The position numbers and the translations under genes are program-made. Below the pieces are notes generated by a model that saw only the letters and a program-made list of their open reading frames with translations, had not been told where the DNA came from and made no database searches. From Streptomyces sp. V2I9 (GTDB lineage Bacteria > Actinomycetota > Actinomycetes > Streptomycetales > Streptomycetaceae), in assembly GCF_030817475.1 (NCBI RefSeq), contig NZ_JAUSZJ010000004.1, positions 1 to 63,982 on the forward strand: 63,982 nt of DNA, written 5' to 3'. Positions within the stretch are counted from its first letter, which is position 1. Every line of letters starts with the position of its first letter. Of the stretch, positions 45,415 to 54,402 are shown one piece after another.

Positions 45415-46902
45415 ATGCTCGCTCACGAACGGTTCGCCGCCCGCGCTGCCGCGCAGCCCGGAAGCCTGGCGGTGGTGCAGGGTCCGGTGCGGCTGACGTA
45501 TGCCGAGCTGGAGGCGCGTGTCCGTCATATCGCGGGGCTGCTGCGGGGGCGCGGGGTCGGGCGGGGTGATGTCGTCATGGTGCATCTGGCGCGTTCGCCC
45601 GACCTGATCGCCACCATGCTCGCGCTCTGGACGGCGGGGGCGGCCTATCTGCCCGTGGAGCCGGGAACTCCGCCGGAGCGGCTCGCCGCGGTGGCGGGCG
45701 GTTCGCGGTGTGCTCTGGTGGTGACGGCGTCGGCGGGTGACCGGCTGCCGGAGCTGGGGGTGGCGGTGCTGGGCCTGGACGAGGCCGGCCCGCAGGGGCC
45801 GGTGGGGGCGCCCTGTGCGGTCTCGGGCGCGGATCTGGCCTATGTCATCTACACCTCCGGTTCGACCGGTGCGCCCAAGGGGGTGGAGGTCGAGCACGCT
45901 TCGCTGGCCTATCTCCTGGCGCACATCAACGAGCGGTACGGTATCGCGCCCGGGGACCGTGTCCTGCAGTTGGCCGCCATCACGTTCGACACCTCTCTGG
46001 AGCAGATCCTGGTGGCGCTGGTCAACGGTGCTGCCCTGGTGCTGCCGGAGCGGATGTGGGCTCCGGGGGAGCTGGTGGAGGAGATCCGCCGGCACGGGGT
46101 GACGGTCATGGACCTCTCCCCCGCTTTCTGGCGTGCGTTCCTCGCGGATCTGGAGGGCAGGCCGCAGGATCTTCCGGTGCGGCTGACCATCGTGGGCGGC
46201 AGTGCGGTGCATCTGTCGGACTGCGAGAGTTCGCTGCGTCTGCTGCCGGGTTCCCGGCTGGTGAACGCCTACGGTCTGACGGAGGCGGCCATCACCTCGT
46301 GCACGGCGGAGATCACCGCCGCCGCGGTCGCGGGCGCGGCGGCGGGGCACGGGAGTGCGCCGGTGGGGCATCCGCTGCCCGGTACGGGTGTCCATGTGCT
46401 GGCCGAGTCGCTGGAGCCGGTGCCGGACGGGCAGGAGGGGGAGGTGTATCTGTCCGGGCCGGGGCTGGCGCGGGGGTATGTCAGTGCGCAGGCCACGGCC
46501 GCCCGGTTCGTGTCCGGTGCGGGGCTGCGCCTGTACCGGACGGGGGATCTGGGGGTGCTGACGGCGCAGGGGCTGCGGGTGACCGGCAGGGCGGACCGTC
46601 AGCTGAAGGTGCGGGGGTTCCGGGTGGAGCCCGCGGAGATCGAGAAGGCGCTGACGGCCCATCCGGAGGTCACCGACGCCGCGGTGAAGCCGTATGTGCG
46701 GCACGGTGATGTGGCTCTGGCGGTGTATTACGCCACCGGTGCGGCCGAGCCGCCGCGGGTGCGGGACCTGCGCCGTCATCTGGGTGCGCGGCTGCCCGCC
46801 TACATGGTGCCCTCGGTGTTCGTGCCGGTGGGCTGTCTGCCGGTCAAGGCGAACGGGAAGGTCGATTTCGCGGCGTTGCCCGAGGTGGGTGGGCCGGTGT
46901 GA
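45415..46902 (+). CDS. Free-standing amino acid adenylation domain protein
   Basis: This 495-aa A domain is read from ATG 45415 with GAGGGGAG upstream. An in-frame ATG at 45376 overlapping the exporter stop (ATGA) is an equally possible coupled start. Motifs: A3 YTSGSTGAPKG, A4 ITFDTSLEQIL with the amino-group Asp, A5 NAYGLTEAA, A7 YRTGDLG, A8 GRADRQLKVRGFRVEPAEIEK, A10 VKANGKVDF. No carrier domain is attached, so it charges a PCP in trans. It ends six bases from the convergent condensation-domain gene. The substrate is not predictable by eye. Confidence 0.92.
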   Translation: MLAHERFAARAAAQPGSLAVVQGPVRLTYAELEARVRHIAGLLRGRGVGRGDVVMVHLARSPDLIATMLALWTAGAAYLPVEPGTPPERLAAVAGGSRCALVVTASAGDRLPELGVAVLGLDEAGPQGPVGAPCAVSGADLAYVIYTSGSTGAPKGVEVEHASLAYLLAHINERYGIAPGDRVLQLAAITFDTSLEQILVALVNGAALVLPERMWAPGELVEEIRRHGVTVMDLSPAFWRAFLADLEGRPQDLPVRLTIVGGSAVHLSDCESSLRLLPGSRLVNAYGLTEAAITSCTAEITAAAVAGAAAGHGSAPVGHPLPGTGVHVLAESLEPVPDGQEGEVYLSGPGLARGYVSAQATAARFVSGAGLRLYRTGDLGVLTAQGLRVTGRADRQLKVRGFRVEPAEIEKALTAHPEVTDAAVKPYVRHGDVALAVYYATGAAEPPRVRDLRRHLGARLPAYMVPSVFVPVGCLPVKANGKVDFAALPEVGGPV

Positions 46903-46908
46903 GGGGTT

Positions 46909-48240
46909 TCAGTGCGGGGCTGGGGCGAGGTCCTTGGCCAGGAGGTCGTCCAGTTCCGCGTCGGGGTTGCGTACGGTTTCGTGGACGAGGCCGGTGAACT
47001 GGGCGGCCAGCGTCTCGATGTATTCCCGGTCGTAGAGGGTGGTGCGGAAGCAGATGGCGCCCTGGAAGCCGCGTGTCGCGGAGACGACCGAGAACGACAG
47101 GTCGGATTTGACGACGACTTCGTCGGTGTCGATGGCTTCGACTTGGAGGCCGCAGGGCCACACCTCGGCCCGGGCGGGGATGTTCTCGTAGGTGAACATC
47201 GTCTCGAACAGGGCGGTGGGGCGGCCCTCGCGGCGTGAGCCGAGGCGGGCGAGGAGCTGGGCGAGGGGGTAGTCCTTGTTCTCGTAGGCGTCCAGGGCGA
47301 CGCCCCGTACCCGTTTCAGGAGGCTGCGGAAGGTGCGGTCCTGGTGGGAGTCGATGCGCAGGCCGACGATGTTGACGAAGTACCCCATGGCTTTGAGCAG
47401 GGCCATGTCGTTGCGGTTGGCCATGGGGCTGGCCACGACGATGTCGCGTTGTCCGGACATGCGTGCCAGGGCCAGGTGCTGGATGGCCAGCATGAACATG
47501 AAGGGTGTGGCGCGTTCCTCGGTGAGGAGTGCGGCCAGGGCGCCGGTGTCGGTGTTCATCTCGAATTCGACCGCGTCGCCGGCGATGGAGGTGAGGGCGG
47601 CGGGCGGGCGGCCGGGGGGCGGGGCGAGGGGGGTGGCGCCCTGGAGGGTGCGGCGCCAGAATTCCAGTTGGGCGGTGCTGTCGGGGGACTGCAGCCAGGT
47701 GTGCTGTGCGGTGGCGAAGTCCGTGTAGTGGGCGGCGACCGGTTCCACGGCCGGGGTGCGGCCGCGGGTGTGGGCGGTGTAGAACTCTTCGAGTTCTTCC
47801 ATCAGCAGGTCGACGGAGTGGCCGTCGAAGATGGCGTGGTGGGCCACCATCATGAGGACGTGGTCGTGGGTGGTGCGTTGCAGCAGGCCGGCGGTGAACA
47901 GGGGTCCGCGTTCCAGGTCGAAGACGTGTTCGGCTTCCTGGTTGAGCCGGTGGTGGACCGCTTCGTCCTGGTCGGGTACGGGTTCGGGTGTGAGGTGGAC
48001 GAGGAGTTCGTCGGCGACGTGCTGGCGGGGCCTTCCGTCGACGTCGACGAAGGTGGTGCGCGGTGCCCCGTGGCGGGCGATGACCTGGTTCAGTGCCTGT
48101 TCGAGGGCGGGTACGTCCAGTTGTCCGCGCAGGCGGTAGGCGAACAGCATCGTGTACTGGGCCGATCCCCCGGCGAACTGGTCGATGAGCCACAGGGCTT
48201 CCTGGCCCACTGACGCGGGGGCGTGTCCTGTCGGGGTCAC
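46909..48240 (-). CDS. Free-standing NRPS condensation domain protein
   Basis: This 443-aa single-domain protein starts at GTG 48240, six bases after AAGGAGACCA. It begins with the C1 motif region SVGQEALWLIDQF. The catalytic motif HHAIFDG follows at about residue 135-141. YFVNIVGLRID and DYPLAQLLARLG mark the second lobe. It forms one amide bond between carriers on other proteins. It follows the second desaturase gene on the minus strand in a four-gene operon with the A-PCP-C NRPS and MbtH genes. An alternative is that it acts as a chain-transfer or cyclising domain, which sequence alone cannot tell. Confidence 0.93.
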   Translation of the reverse strand: MTPTGHAPASVGQEALWLIDQFAGGSAQYTMLFAYRLRGQLDVPALEQALNQVIARHGAPRTTFVDVDGRPRQHVADELLVHLTPEPVPDQDEAVHHRLNQEAEHVFDLERGPLFTAGLLQRTTHDHVLMMVAHHAIFDGHSVDLLMEELEEFYTAHTRGRTPAVEPVAAHYTDFATAQHTWLQSPDSTAQLEFWRRTLQGATPLAPPPGRPPAALTSIAGDAVEFEMNTDTGALAALLTEERATPFMFMLAIQHLALARMSGQRDIVVASPMANRNDMALLKAMGYFVNIVGLRIDSHQDRTFRSLLKRVRGVALDAYENKDYPLAQLLARLGSRREGRPTALFETMFTYENIPARAEVWPCGLQVEAIDTDEVVVKSDLSFSVVSATRGFQGAICFRTTLYDREYIETLAAQFTGLVHETVRNPDAELDDLLAKDLAPAPH

Positions 48241-48287
48241 TGGTCTCCTTGGTGTGGTGTTCCGGGCCGCTTCGCGGGGCGGGGGTC

Positions 48288-49313
48288 TCAGGTCTCCGGT
48301 ACGGCGGTGGCGCCGACGGGTCCGGGGGTTCCGGGGCGGCGGGCGGGGAGGGATTTGTAGATCATGCCCATGCCGCCGAGTACGCCGCTGAGGCGGGGCA
48401 GCTGTGCGTAGACGGGGTCGCGCTGGAGGATGGCGTCGACCTCCCGCAGGCGCCACATCGGGGTGCGGGGGAAGAGGTGGTGGACCAGGTGGAAGCCTTC
48501 GCCGTCCTTCTCGCCGAGGAGGAAGCGGGTGCCCGGTCCGTAGACCCGGTTCCAGGACATGTAGATGTCCATCCGCGGTGCGGTCTCGATGAGGGGGAAG
48601 TGCTCCATGAGTTCGGAGACGGCGCCGATCCATACCTGGGTGGTGATCAGGGGGACGAACCAGAGCAGCAGGAGCCACATCCACCAGCCGCCCAGGACCG
48701 CCCAGGCCAGGACGGCGGTGAGGAGGGCGACGCGCAGCCAGCGCTCCGATGTCTTCTCGCCCTTGGCGATGATCCGGTGCCGCAGGAGGTAGAGGAGGTA
48801 GGAGGCGGTGGCGCGGGGGCTGAGTACCGACCACATGTAGCGGCGCAGGGCGGCGCGGCTGAGGTTGTCCCCGCACAGGGCGTTGTCCTGGTACTGCTTG
48901 TAGTCGGGGTCGCGTTCGGGGTCGCCGAGGCGGCCGTGGTGTTCTCCGAGGTGTGAGGCCCGGTAGCCGGTGAAGCTCTGCAGGACGGGGTATCCGCCGA
49001 ACAGTGCGCCGATGACGTCGCCGGCTTTGTGGTTGGCCATGAACGCGCGGTGGGTGGCCATGTGGAGTACGCCGGCGAGGGCGCGCTGGCGGCCGCCGAT
49101 GAAGAACACGGCGACCGTGTAGAGGGGGATCGCGGTCCACAGCGGGGTGTGTTCGAAGGCCAGGACGGAGAGGGTGATCCACGCCGCGGTCCACAGGACG
49201 TGTTCGGCGACCTCGACGGGGCCGTGCCAGTTGTCCGGGCGGGACGCGGCGCGTACGGCCGCGAGGATCTCGGGTGAGAACCGGTGCCGTTGGGTCCGTT
49301 CAGCGTTTTCCAC
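48288..49313 (-). CDS. Membrane di-iron fatty acid desaturase-like enzyme (second of two)
   Basis: This 341-aa membrane protein starts at GTG 49313, about nine bases after AAGGAGGG. Histidine clusters are HMATHR, HLGEHHG and HLVHH. Hydrophobic segments lie near residues 42-58, 60-75 and 205-232. It is only distantly similar to the desaturase at 36 kb (different spacing and box sequences), so the two likely act at different positions. Its location inside the NRPS operon, directly behind the A-PCP-C gene, suggests action on a substrate tethered to or released from that synthetase. Desaturation and hydroxylation are both possible. Confidence 0.9.
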   Translation of the reverse strand: MENAERTQRHRFSPEILAAVRAASRPDNWHGPVEVAEHVLWTAAWITLSVLAFEHTPLWTAIPLYTVAVFFIGGRQRALAGVLHMATHRAFMANHKAGDVIGALFGGYPVLQSFTGYRASHLGEHHGRLGDPERDPDYKQYQDNALCGDNLSRAALRRYMWSVLSPRATASYLLYLLRHRIIAKGEKTSERWLRVALLTAVLAWAVLGGWWMWLLLLWFVPLITTQVWIGAVSELMEHFPLIETAPRMDIYMSWNRVYGPGTRFLLGEKDGEGFHLVHHLFPRTPMWRLREVDAILQRDPVYAQLPRLSGVLGGMGMIYKSLPARRPGTPGPVGATAVPET

Positions 49314-49377
49314 GGTGGTGTCCCTCCTTTTGTTTCTTCGCGTTCGCGGGGTGGGCCGGGCGGGTGGCCGGCATGGG

Positions 49378-52300
49378 TCAGGGCTCCTGGAGGGGCAGGG
49401 TGTCGACGGGGGTGTCGGGGTCGGCCAGTGCTGCGGTCAGGAGGTGGAGCAGGGTGTCCTGCCAGTGGCGTGCGGTGTTCCGGTCGAAGTGGTCGGCGGC
49501 GTATTCGACCTCGCCGTCCAGTGCGTCGGGGCTCTGGCGCATGGTCCAGGTCAGGGGCACCTTCGCGGTGCGGGTGTGGAGGAAGTGTTCGCCGATGTCG
49601 AGGCCGTCGAGGGTGTGGTGGCTGTCGTGGGGGGTGGACTGCATGGCGAACATCGCGTGGAAGAGGGGTGTGGGGCCGCCGGGGGGCCGGGGCAGGGCTT
49701 CCACGACGTCGGAGTAGGGCAGGTCCTGGTGGCTCAGTGCGTGGGCCAGGGCCTGGTCGGTGCGGGCGATGAGGTCGCCGAAGCTCATGCCGGCGGTGAA
49801 CGGCATGCGCAGGGCGAGGGTGTTGACCAGGTAGCCGATGAGGTCCTCGGTGCCGGGCCGGTTGCGGCAGGCGGCCGGTACGCCGATGACGGCTTCGTCG
49901 GTGCCGGCGGTGCGCCGCAGGGTGGCGAAGAAGGCGGCGAGGAGGACGACGGGGACGGTGGTGCCGCGGGAGGCGGCGAGGGCGGTGACGGCGGCCGGGT
50001 CGAGGGTGTGGGGGGGCAGGGGCAGGGCGAAGCCGTCGGTGGTGGTGGGGGTGCCGGGCGGGGGCGGGGTGCCGGGGGCCGGGAGGGCGGGGGCCGGGGT
50101 GAGGTGGGTGCGCCAGTGGTCGCGTTGTTTCGCGGCCTCGGGGCCGCGCAGCCAGCGGTCCTGCCAGGCGCAGTAGTCGGCGTACTGGAGGGTGGGTTCG
50201 GGCAGGGGGCGGCCGGTGTAGAGGGCGCTCAGTTCCCGCCAGAACACGGTGAGGGACCAGTCGTCGAAGACGGCGTGGTGGATGGTGAGCAGCCACAGGT
50301 GTTCGTCGGGGCCGGTGCGGAAGAGGTGGGAGCGCAGGAGGGGGCCGGCCGCCAGGTCGAAGGGGCGGGCCGCTTCCTGTTCGGCGAGGCGGGCCGCTTC
50401 GGTGGGGCCGGTGGTTTCGGTGAGGGTGGTGTGTACGGGTGTGGTGGGGCGGATGCGCTGCCAGATCTTGCCGCCGTCCGCCTCGAACACGGTGCGCAGT
50501 GTTTCGTGGCGGGCGGTGAGGGTGGTGAGGGCGGTGTCCAGGCGGTCGGTGTCGAGGGGGCCGCGCAGGGTGTAGCACAGGGGGATGGTGTAGGCGGGGG
50601 CGGCGCGGTGGATCTGGTGGAGGAACCACAGGGCCTGTTGTCCTCGTGCGGCCGGGAGGCGGTCGGTGCGCTCGGTGCGGGGCGGGATCGGCCCGTGGGC
50701 GGTGTCGTGTCCGCGGGTGCGGCGTACGAGGGCGGCGAGGCCTGCGGGGTGGGGGTTTTCGCGGAAGGCGGCGAAGGGCAGTGCGGCGCCGGTGACTTCG
50801 GCGATGCGGCTCAGGAGGCGGAAGGCGCGCAGGGAGTCGCCGCCGGCGGTGAAGAAGTCCTGTTCGCGGTCGAGGGGGGCGGTTTCCAGGACGTCGCCGG
50901 CGAGGAGGCCGAGTACGTGTTCCAGGGTGGTCGTGGTGTTTCCCGGGCCGGCGGGGGCGGGGGTGGGGGGTGTGACGGGGGGCAGTTGGGCGCGGGCGAC
51001 TTTGCCGTTGAGGGGTGAGCGGGGGATGCGGTCCATCAGGACGAGGGTGTGGGGGACCATGAACTCGGGGAGGCGGTCGGTGAGTTCGGTGCGGATGGCT
51101 GTTTCGTCCACGCCGGGGTCGGCTTCGATGTAGGCGACGAGGCGGGAGCCGTAGGGGGGTGTGTCCACGGTGAGGACGACGGCGTCCCTGACGCCGGTGC
51201 AGCGGTGGACGGCGCTTTCGACCTGGCCGGGTTCGACGCGCTGGCCGCGTACTTTGACCTGGCGGTCGGAGCGGCCGAGGAAGACCAGGGTGCCGTCGCT
51301 CTCGCGGCTGGCGCGGTCTCCGGTGCGGTACATGCGTGCGCCGGGCGGGCCGAAGGGGTCGGGCAGGAAGCGGTCGGCGGTGAGGGCCGGGGAGGCGTAG
51401 TAGCCGCGGGCGACGGGCGGGCCGCCGACCCAGAGGTCTCCGGGGGTGGTGTCGGGGACGGGGTCGAGGTCGGGGTCGAGGATGTGGATGTCGGCGTCGG
51501 CGAAGGGGCGGCCGATGGGGACCAGGGCGTAGTCGCTGCCGTCCACGGTGCTGTGGGTGTTGCTGCCGTCGGGGCGGTGCAGGGCGACGCTGATCGAGGT
51601 TTCGGTGGGTCCGTAGTCGGAGACCCACTCGACGGCGTCCGCGCCGGGAATCTGTGACCAGGCGGTGAGTTTGTCGACGAAGATCTTGTCGCCGCCGATG
51701 AACGCGATGCGCAGGGTGGGCGGGAGGGTGACCAGGCCGGCGGTGAGGTCGTCGACCCATTGGTGCCAGTAGGCGCTGGGCAGGCTCACCATGGTCACCG
51801 ACAGGCGTTCGATCAGGCCGGTGAACTCGTGGCTGGTGAAGCGGCGTTCGGCGGGCATGACGACTGCGGCTCCCGCGCTCCAGGCGGGCATGATCTCTTC
51901 CAGGGCGGCGTCGAAGGCCATCGCGGTGAACTGGAGGCTGCGGTCGCGGGGGGAGAGCTTGAGCTGGTCGCGCAGGGACAGGGTGTGGTTGACGAGGCTG
52001 TCGTGGGCGACGGCCACCGGTTTGGGCATGCCGGTGGAGCCGGAGGTGAACACGCAGTACGCGAGGTTGGCGGGGCGGATGACGGGCCGGGGTGCGGTGG
52101 GGGTGTGGGCGGCCAGGTCCAGGGTGGCGAGGTCCAGGACGGGGATGCCGTCGGGTTCGAGGGCGGCGGGTCCGTTGCGGACGAAGGCGGCGACGTCGGC
52201 GTGGCGGAGCATGGTCTCGGCGACGGCGCGGGGCAGGGAGGGGTCGACGGGGACGTAGACGCCGCCGGCCTTCCACACCGCGAGCATGGTCAGCAGGAGT

Positions 52301-52500
52301 TTCGGGGAGGGGTCCATGCTGACCCCGACCAGCCGTTCGGGCCGGATTCCGTGGCCGGTGAGCGCGTTGGCGAGCAGGTCGGCCTGCTCGTCGAGTTCGC
52401 GGAAGCTGAGGGTGCCGCCGTCCCAGACCACGGCGGGGGCGTCGGGGGTCTGCGCAGCCTGCGCTTCGAAGAGGTGGTGGACCAGGGGGCCGGGCATCAT
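49378..52500 (-). CDS. NRPS module A-PCP-C
   Basis: A 1040-aa synthetase. The start is ATG 52500 (MMPGPLVHHLFEAQ) with GGAG upstream; the frame stays open for 64 codons before it but that part is Pro/Arg-rich and not family-like. A domain ~1-505: A3 FTSGSTGMPKP (last Gly replaced), A4 MAFDAALEEIM, A5 SDYGPTET, A7 YRTGDRA, A8 GRSDRQVKVRGQRVEPGQVE, A10 SPLNGKVARAQ. PCP: Ser556 in AGGDSLRAF. The GGDS form is more often seen before epimerisation domains, but a condensation domain follows (LPAARGQQALWFLHQ). Its catalytic motif is HHAVFDDWS (His741, His742, Asp746), with Asp in place of the usual Gly. The module activates one amino acid and condenses it onward to a carrier on another protein. MbtH lies upstream. 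Confidence 0.94.
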   Translation of the reverse strand: MMPGPLVHHLFEAQAAQTPDAPAVVWDGGTLSFRELDEQADLLANALTGHGIRPERLVGVSMDPSPKLLLTMLAVWKAGGVYVPVDPSLPRAVAETMLRHADVAAFVRNGPAALEPDGIPVLDLATLDLAAHTPTAPRPVIRPANLAYCVFTSGSTGMPKPVAVAHDSLVNHTLSLRDQLKLSPRDRSLQFTAMAFDAALEEIMPAWSAGAAVVMPAERRFTSHEFTGLIERLSVTMVSLPSAYWHQWVDDLTAGLVTLPPTLRIAFIGGDKIFVDKLTAWSQIPGADAVEWVSDYGPTETSISVALHRPDGSNTHSTVDGSDYALVPIGRPFADADIHILDPDLDPVPDTTPGDLWVGGPPVARGYYASPALTADRFLPDPFGPPGARMYRTGDRASRESDGTLVFLGRSDRQVKVRGQRVEPGQVESAVHRCTGVRDAVVLTVDTPPYGSRLVAYIEADPGVDETAIRTELTDRLPEFMVPHTLVLMDRIPRSPLNGKVARAQLPPVTPPTPAPAGPGNTTTTLEHVLGLLAGDVLETAPLDREQDFFTAGGDSLRAFRLLSRIAEVTGAALPFAAFRENPHPAGLAALVRRTRGHDTAHGPIPPRTERTDRLPAARGQQALWFLHQIHRAAPAYTIPLCYTLRGPLDTDRLDTALTTLTARHETLRTVFEADGGKIWQRIRPTTPVHTTLTETTGPTEAARLAEQEAARPFDLAAGPLLRSHLFRTGPDEHLWLLTIHHAVFDDWSLTVFWRELSALYTGRPLPEPTLQYADYCAWQDRWLRGPEAAKQRDHWRTHLTPAPALPAPGTPPPPGTPTTTDGFALPLPPHTLDPAAVTALAASRGTTVPVVLLAAFFATLRRTAGTDEAVIGVPAACRNRPGTEDLIGYLVNTLALRMPFTAGMSFGDLIARTDQALAHALSHQDLPYSDVVEALPRPPGGPTPLFHAMFAMQSTPHDSHHTLDGLDIGEHFLHTRTAKVPLTWTMRQSPDALDGEVEYAADHFDRNTARHWQDTLLHLLTAALADPDTPVDTLPLQEP

Positions 52501-52640
52501 TCTCCACACTCCGGATCCAGCGGGGCTGGCTCGGGAAGCTCGGGCTCGGTGATCGGAATCGGAGGTTTCGGACACGAGGGGGTGGAGCGGGGGCGGGAGG
52601 GTCCGCCGGGGGAAGAGTGGTGCGCTGTGTGCCGGGGGTG

Positions 52641-52841
52641 TCAGCGGGACTGCATGGCGGCGCGCAGGCTGGCGGGGCGCATGTCGGTCCACAGTTCGCC
52701 GATCCGCTCCAGGCAGGCGGTGCGCGAGGCGGGTTCGCCGACCGGTTCCCAGCCCGCGGGAATCTCCCGCCGGGCGCTCCAGACCGAGTACTGGTCCTCG
52801 TGGTTGCGGACGATGACGTAGTGGTCGTCGGTCTCAGACAT
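52641..52841 (-). CDS. MbtH-like protein (adenylation-domain chaperone)
   Basis: A 66-aa protein starting at ATG 52841, six bases after GGGAAGG. It shows the family pattern: YVIVRNHEDQYSVW near the N-terminus, IPAGWEPVGE, and a C-terminal CLERIGELWTDMRPASL. The conserved tryptophans are present. MbtH proteins bind and activate A domains. It is the first gene of the minus-strand NRPS operon and probably serves the A-PCP-C protein directly downstream and perhaps the free A proteins. Confidence 0.96.
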   Translation of the reverse strand: MSETDDHYVIVRNHEDQYSVWSARREIPAGWEPVGEPASRTACLERIGELWTDMRPASLRAAMQSR

Positions 52842-53150
52842 GGTTGCCTTCCCTCGTCAGTCCGGATCAGCCTGGTGTGCGGCGCGGCCGGCCGGTGCGG
52901 CGCGGGCGGTGGCCCGTGCGGCGCGGGGCGCTGCTGAACGTGGCTCGCGGCGACCGGGTCAGGGGCCGTCCGAACTCCCCGGGGGCTACTTCATCAAGGG
53001 CGACTTGTCACTGTCAATAGCCTATTGGGCTCGCCGGGCGCACCGTGATCACGGCCCGGACCAGCCTCAATATGTTGCGCGGGGTGCGGAGTTGGTGGTG
53101 GGGTGGGGGTCTGCGGGCCCGGTGGGCCCAGGGGCGAGGGGGTACGGGGC
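52842..53150. promoter_or_regulatory. Divergent promoter region between the MbtH operon and the aminotransferase
   Basis: This 309-nt stretch holds a consensus -35 hexamer TTGACA on the minus strand (53017-53012) within a locally A/T-rich block. The best -10 candidates 17-18 nt away (ATGAAG, TGAAGT) are poor. No ORF of interest. Confidence 0.4.
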
Positions 53151-54287
53151 GTGATTCCTCGGACGTGCAGGATCGAGCGGTTCTTCGGGGAGTGGGAGTC
53201 GGGGGCGGAGCTGCTGGCCTGCGCGTCGGATGTGGACGGTCTGACGCTGGGTGAGGTGCTGGCGCTCGCCGACGGGGAGTGCCTGAAGCTGTGGGAGGGG
53301 CTGCAGCTGGGGTACACGGAGACGGCCGGGCATCCGCTGCTGCGTGATCAGATCGCGCAGCAGTACGCGGTGACCGGTGCGGACGGTGTCACGGTGTGCG
53401 GGGGCGGTGCGGCGGAGGCGCTGTTCCTGCTGGCGCACGCGCTGCTGGGTCCCGGGGACCACGCGGTGGTGGTGTGGCCGGCGTTCGAGTCCCTGCACCG
53501 CATCGCGCCGGCGCTGGGCGCCGAGGTGAGCCGGGTGGAGCTGGACGCGGCGGACGGCTGGCGGCTGGACCTGGACGCCGTACGGGCGGCGCTGCGGCCC
53601 TCCACGCGGGCGCTGTTCGTGAACTTCCCGCACAACCCGACCGGGGCGCTGCCCTCGCGCGCGGAGTTCGGGGAGCTGGTGGCGCTGGCCGCGCGGGCCG
53701 GGGTGACGCTGGTGTCGGACGAGGTCTACCGGCACCTGGAGTTCGACGGGCGGGACACGTTGCCGGCCGCCTGCGACCTGGACGGGAGCGCGGTGAGCGT
53801 GGGGGTGATGTCGAAGGCGTACGCCCTGGCGGGGCTGCGGGTGGGCTGGATGGCCACCCGCAACCGTCAGGTGGCGCGGGCGGCACGGCAGTTGAAGGAC
53901 TACACCACGGTGTGCGCTTCGGCGCCGGCGGAGATCCTGTCGCTGATGGCGCTGCGCGCGCACGAGGAGCTGGTCGCGCGCAGCAAGAAGATCATCCTGG
54001 CCAATCTGGGGCATGCGGAGGCGTTCTTCGCCCGGCATGCGGAGGTCTTCGAGTGGCAGCCGCCGCGGGCGGGGATGCTGGCGTTCCCGCGGCTGCGGCC
54101 GCCTGCGGAGGTGGAGGAGTTCATCGGCGCGCTGGCCCGCGAGGAGGGTGTACTGCTGCTGCCCGGCAGTGTGTTCGACACCGATGACAACCGTTTCCGT
54201 ATCGGGCTGGGGCGTACCTCTCTGCCCCTGGCGCTGGAGCGCACGGACGCCTTCCTCGCCCGCCGGGCGGGGGCCGCGGGGGTCTGA
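53151..54287 (+). CDS. PLP-dependent aminotransferase (class I/II fold)
   Basis: This 378-aa enzyme starts at GTG 53151 after GAGGGGG. It shows PLLRDQIAQQY, CGGGAAEALFLLAHALL, NFPHNPTGALPS, SDEVYRHLEF and the PLP lysine in SKAYALAGLRVGW. It belongs to the aspartate-aminotransferase superfamily; some relatives in peptide antibiotic clusters (for example the capreomycidine synthase type) perform beta/gamma replacement or cyclisation instead of transamination. With an amidinotransferase and a TauD-type hydroxylase nearby, a role in making a modified guanidino amino acid is conceivable, but nothing in the sequence proves it. It is followed by a small hairpin (54303-54316) and promoter P2. Confidence 0.9.
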   Translation: MIPRTCRIERFFGEWESGAELLACASDVDGLTLGEVLALADGECLKLWEGLQLGYTETAGHPLLRDQIAQQYAVTGADGVTVCGGGAAEALFLLAHALLGPGDHAVVVWPAFESLHRIAPALGAEVSRVELDAADGWRLDLDAVRAALRPSTRALFVNFPHNPTGALPSRAEFGELVALAARAGVTLVSDEVYRHLEFDGRDTLPAACDLDGSAVSVGVMSKAYALAGLRVGWMATRNRQVARAARQLKDYTTVCASAPAEILSLMALRAHEELVARSKKIILANLGHAEAFFARHAEVFEWQPPRAGMLAFPRLRPPAEVEEFIGALAREEGVLLLPGSVFDTDDNRFRIGLGRTSLPLALERTDAFLARRAGAAGV

Positions 54288-54319
54288 ATCGTGCAGGTCG
54301 TACCGCCTTTGGGCGGGGC

Positions 54320-54402
54320 TTGTCTTGTCAAGAGGCCGCTGGATACGATGACGCCGAATCCGCGGTCAGCCGAAGCTAGGTGGGGGAAGGCTGTCAACTA
54401 TG
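54320..54402 (+). promoter_or_regulatory. Promoter P2 with conserved leader (twin of the promoter at 20310)
   Basis: TTGTCT (54320-54325), 18-nt spacer, TACGAT (54344-54349), then GACGCCGAA, GGTCAGC, CTAGGT and CTGTCAACTATG ending at the PCP start codon. The distance from -10 to ATG is 50 nt against 48 nt in P1. Conservation of the -10, the spacing and the leader suggests common ancestry and shared regulation. Confidence 0.65.

Noticed and set aside
49147..51018. 623-codon plus-strand open frame rich in Gly/Val/Glu
   Set aside because: Antisense shadow of the NRPS and desaturase genes.
48647..52507. Long minus-strand open frame overlapping the A-PCP-C NRPS
   Set aside because: Different phase of the same DNA, Pro/Arg-rich and motif-free; the NRPS frame carries all A, PCP and C motifs.
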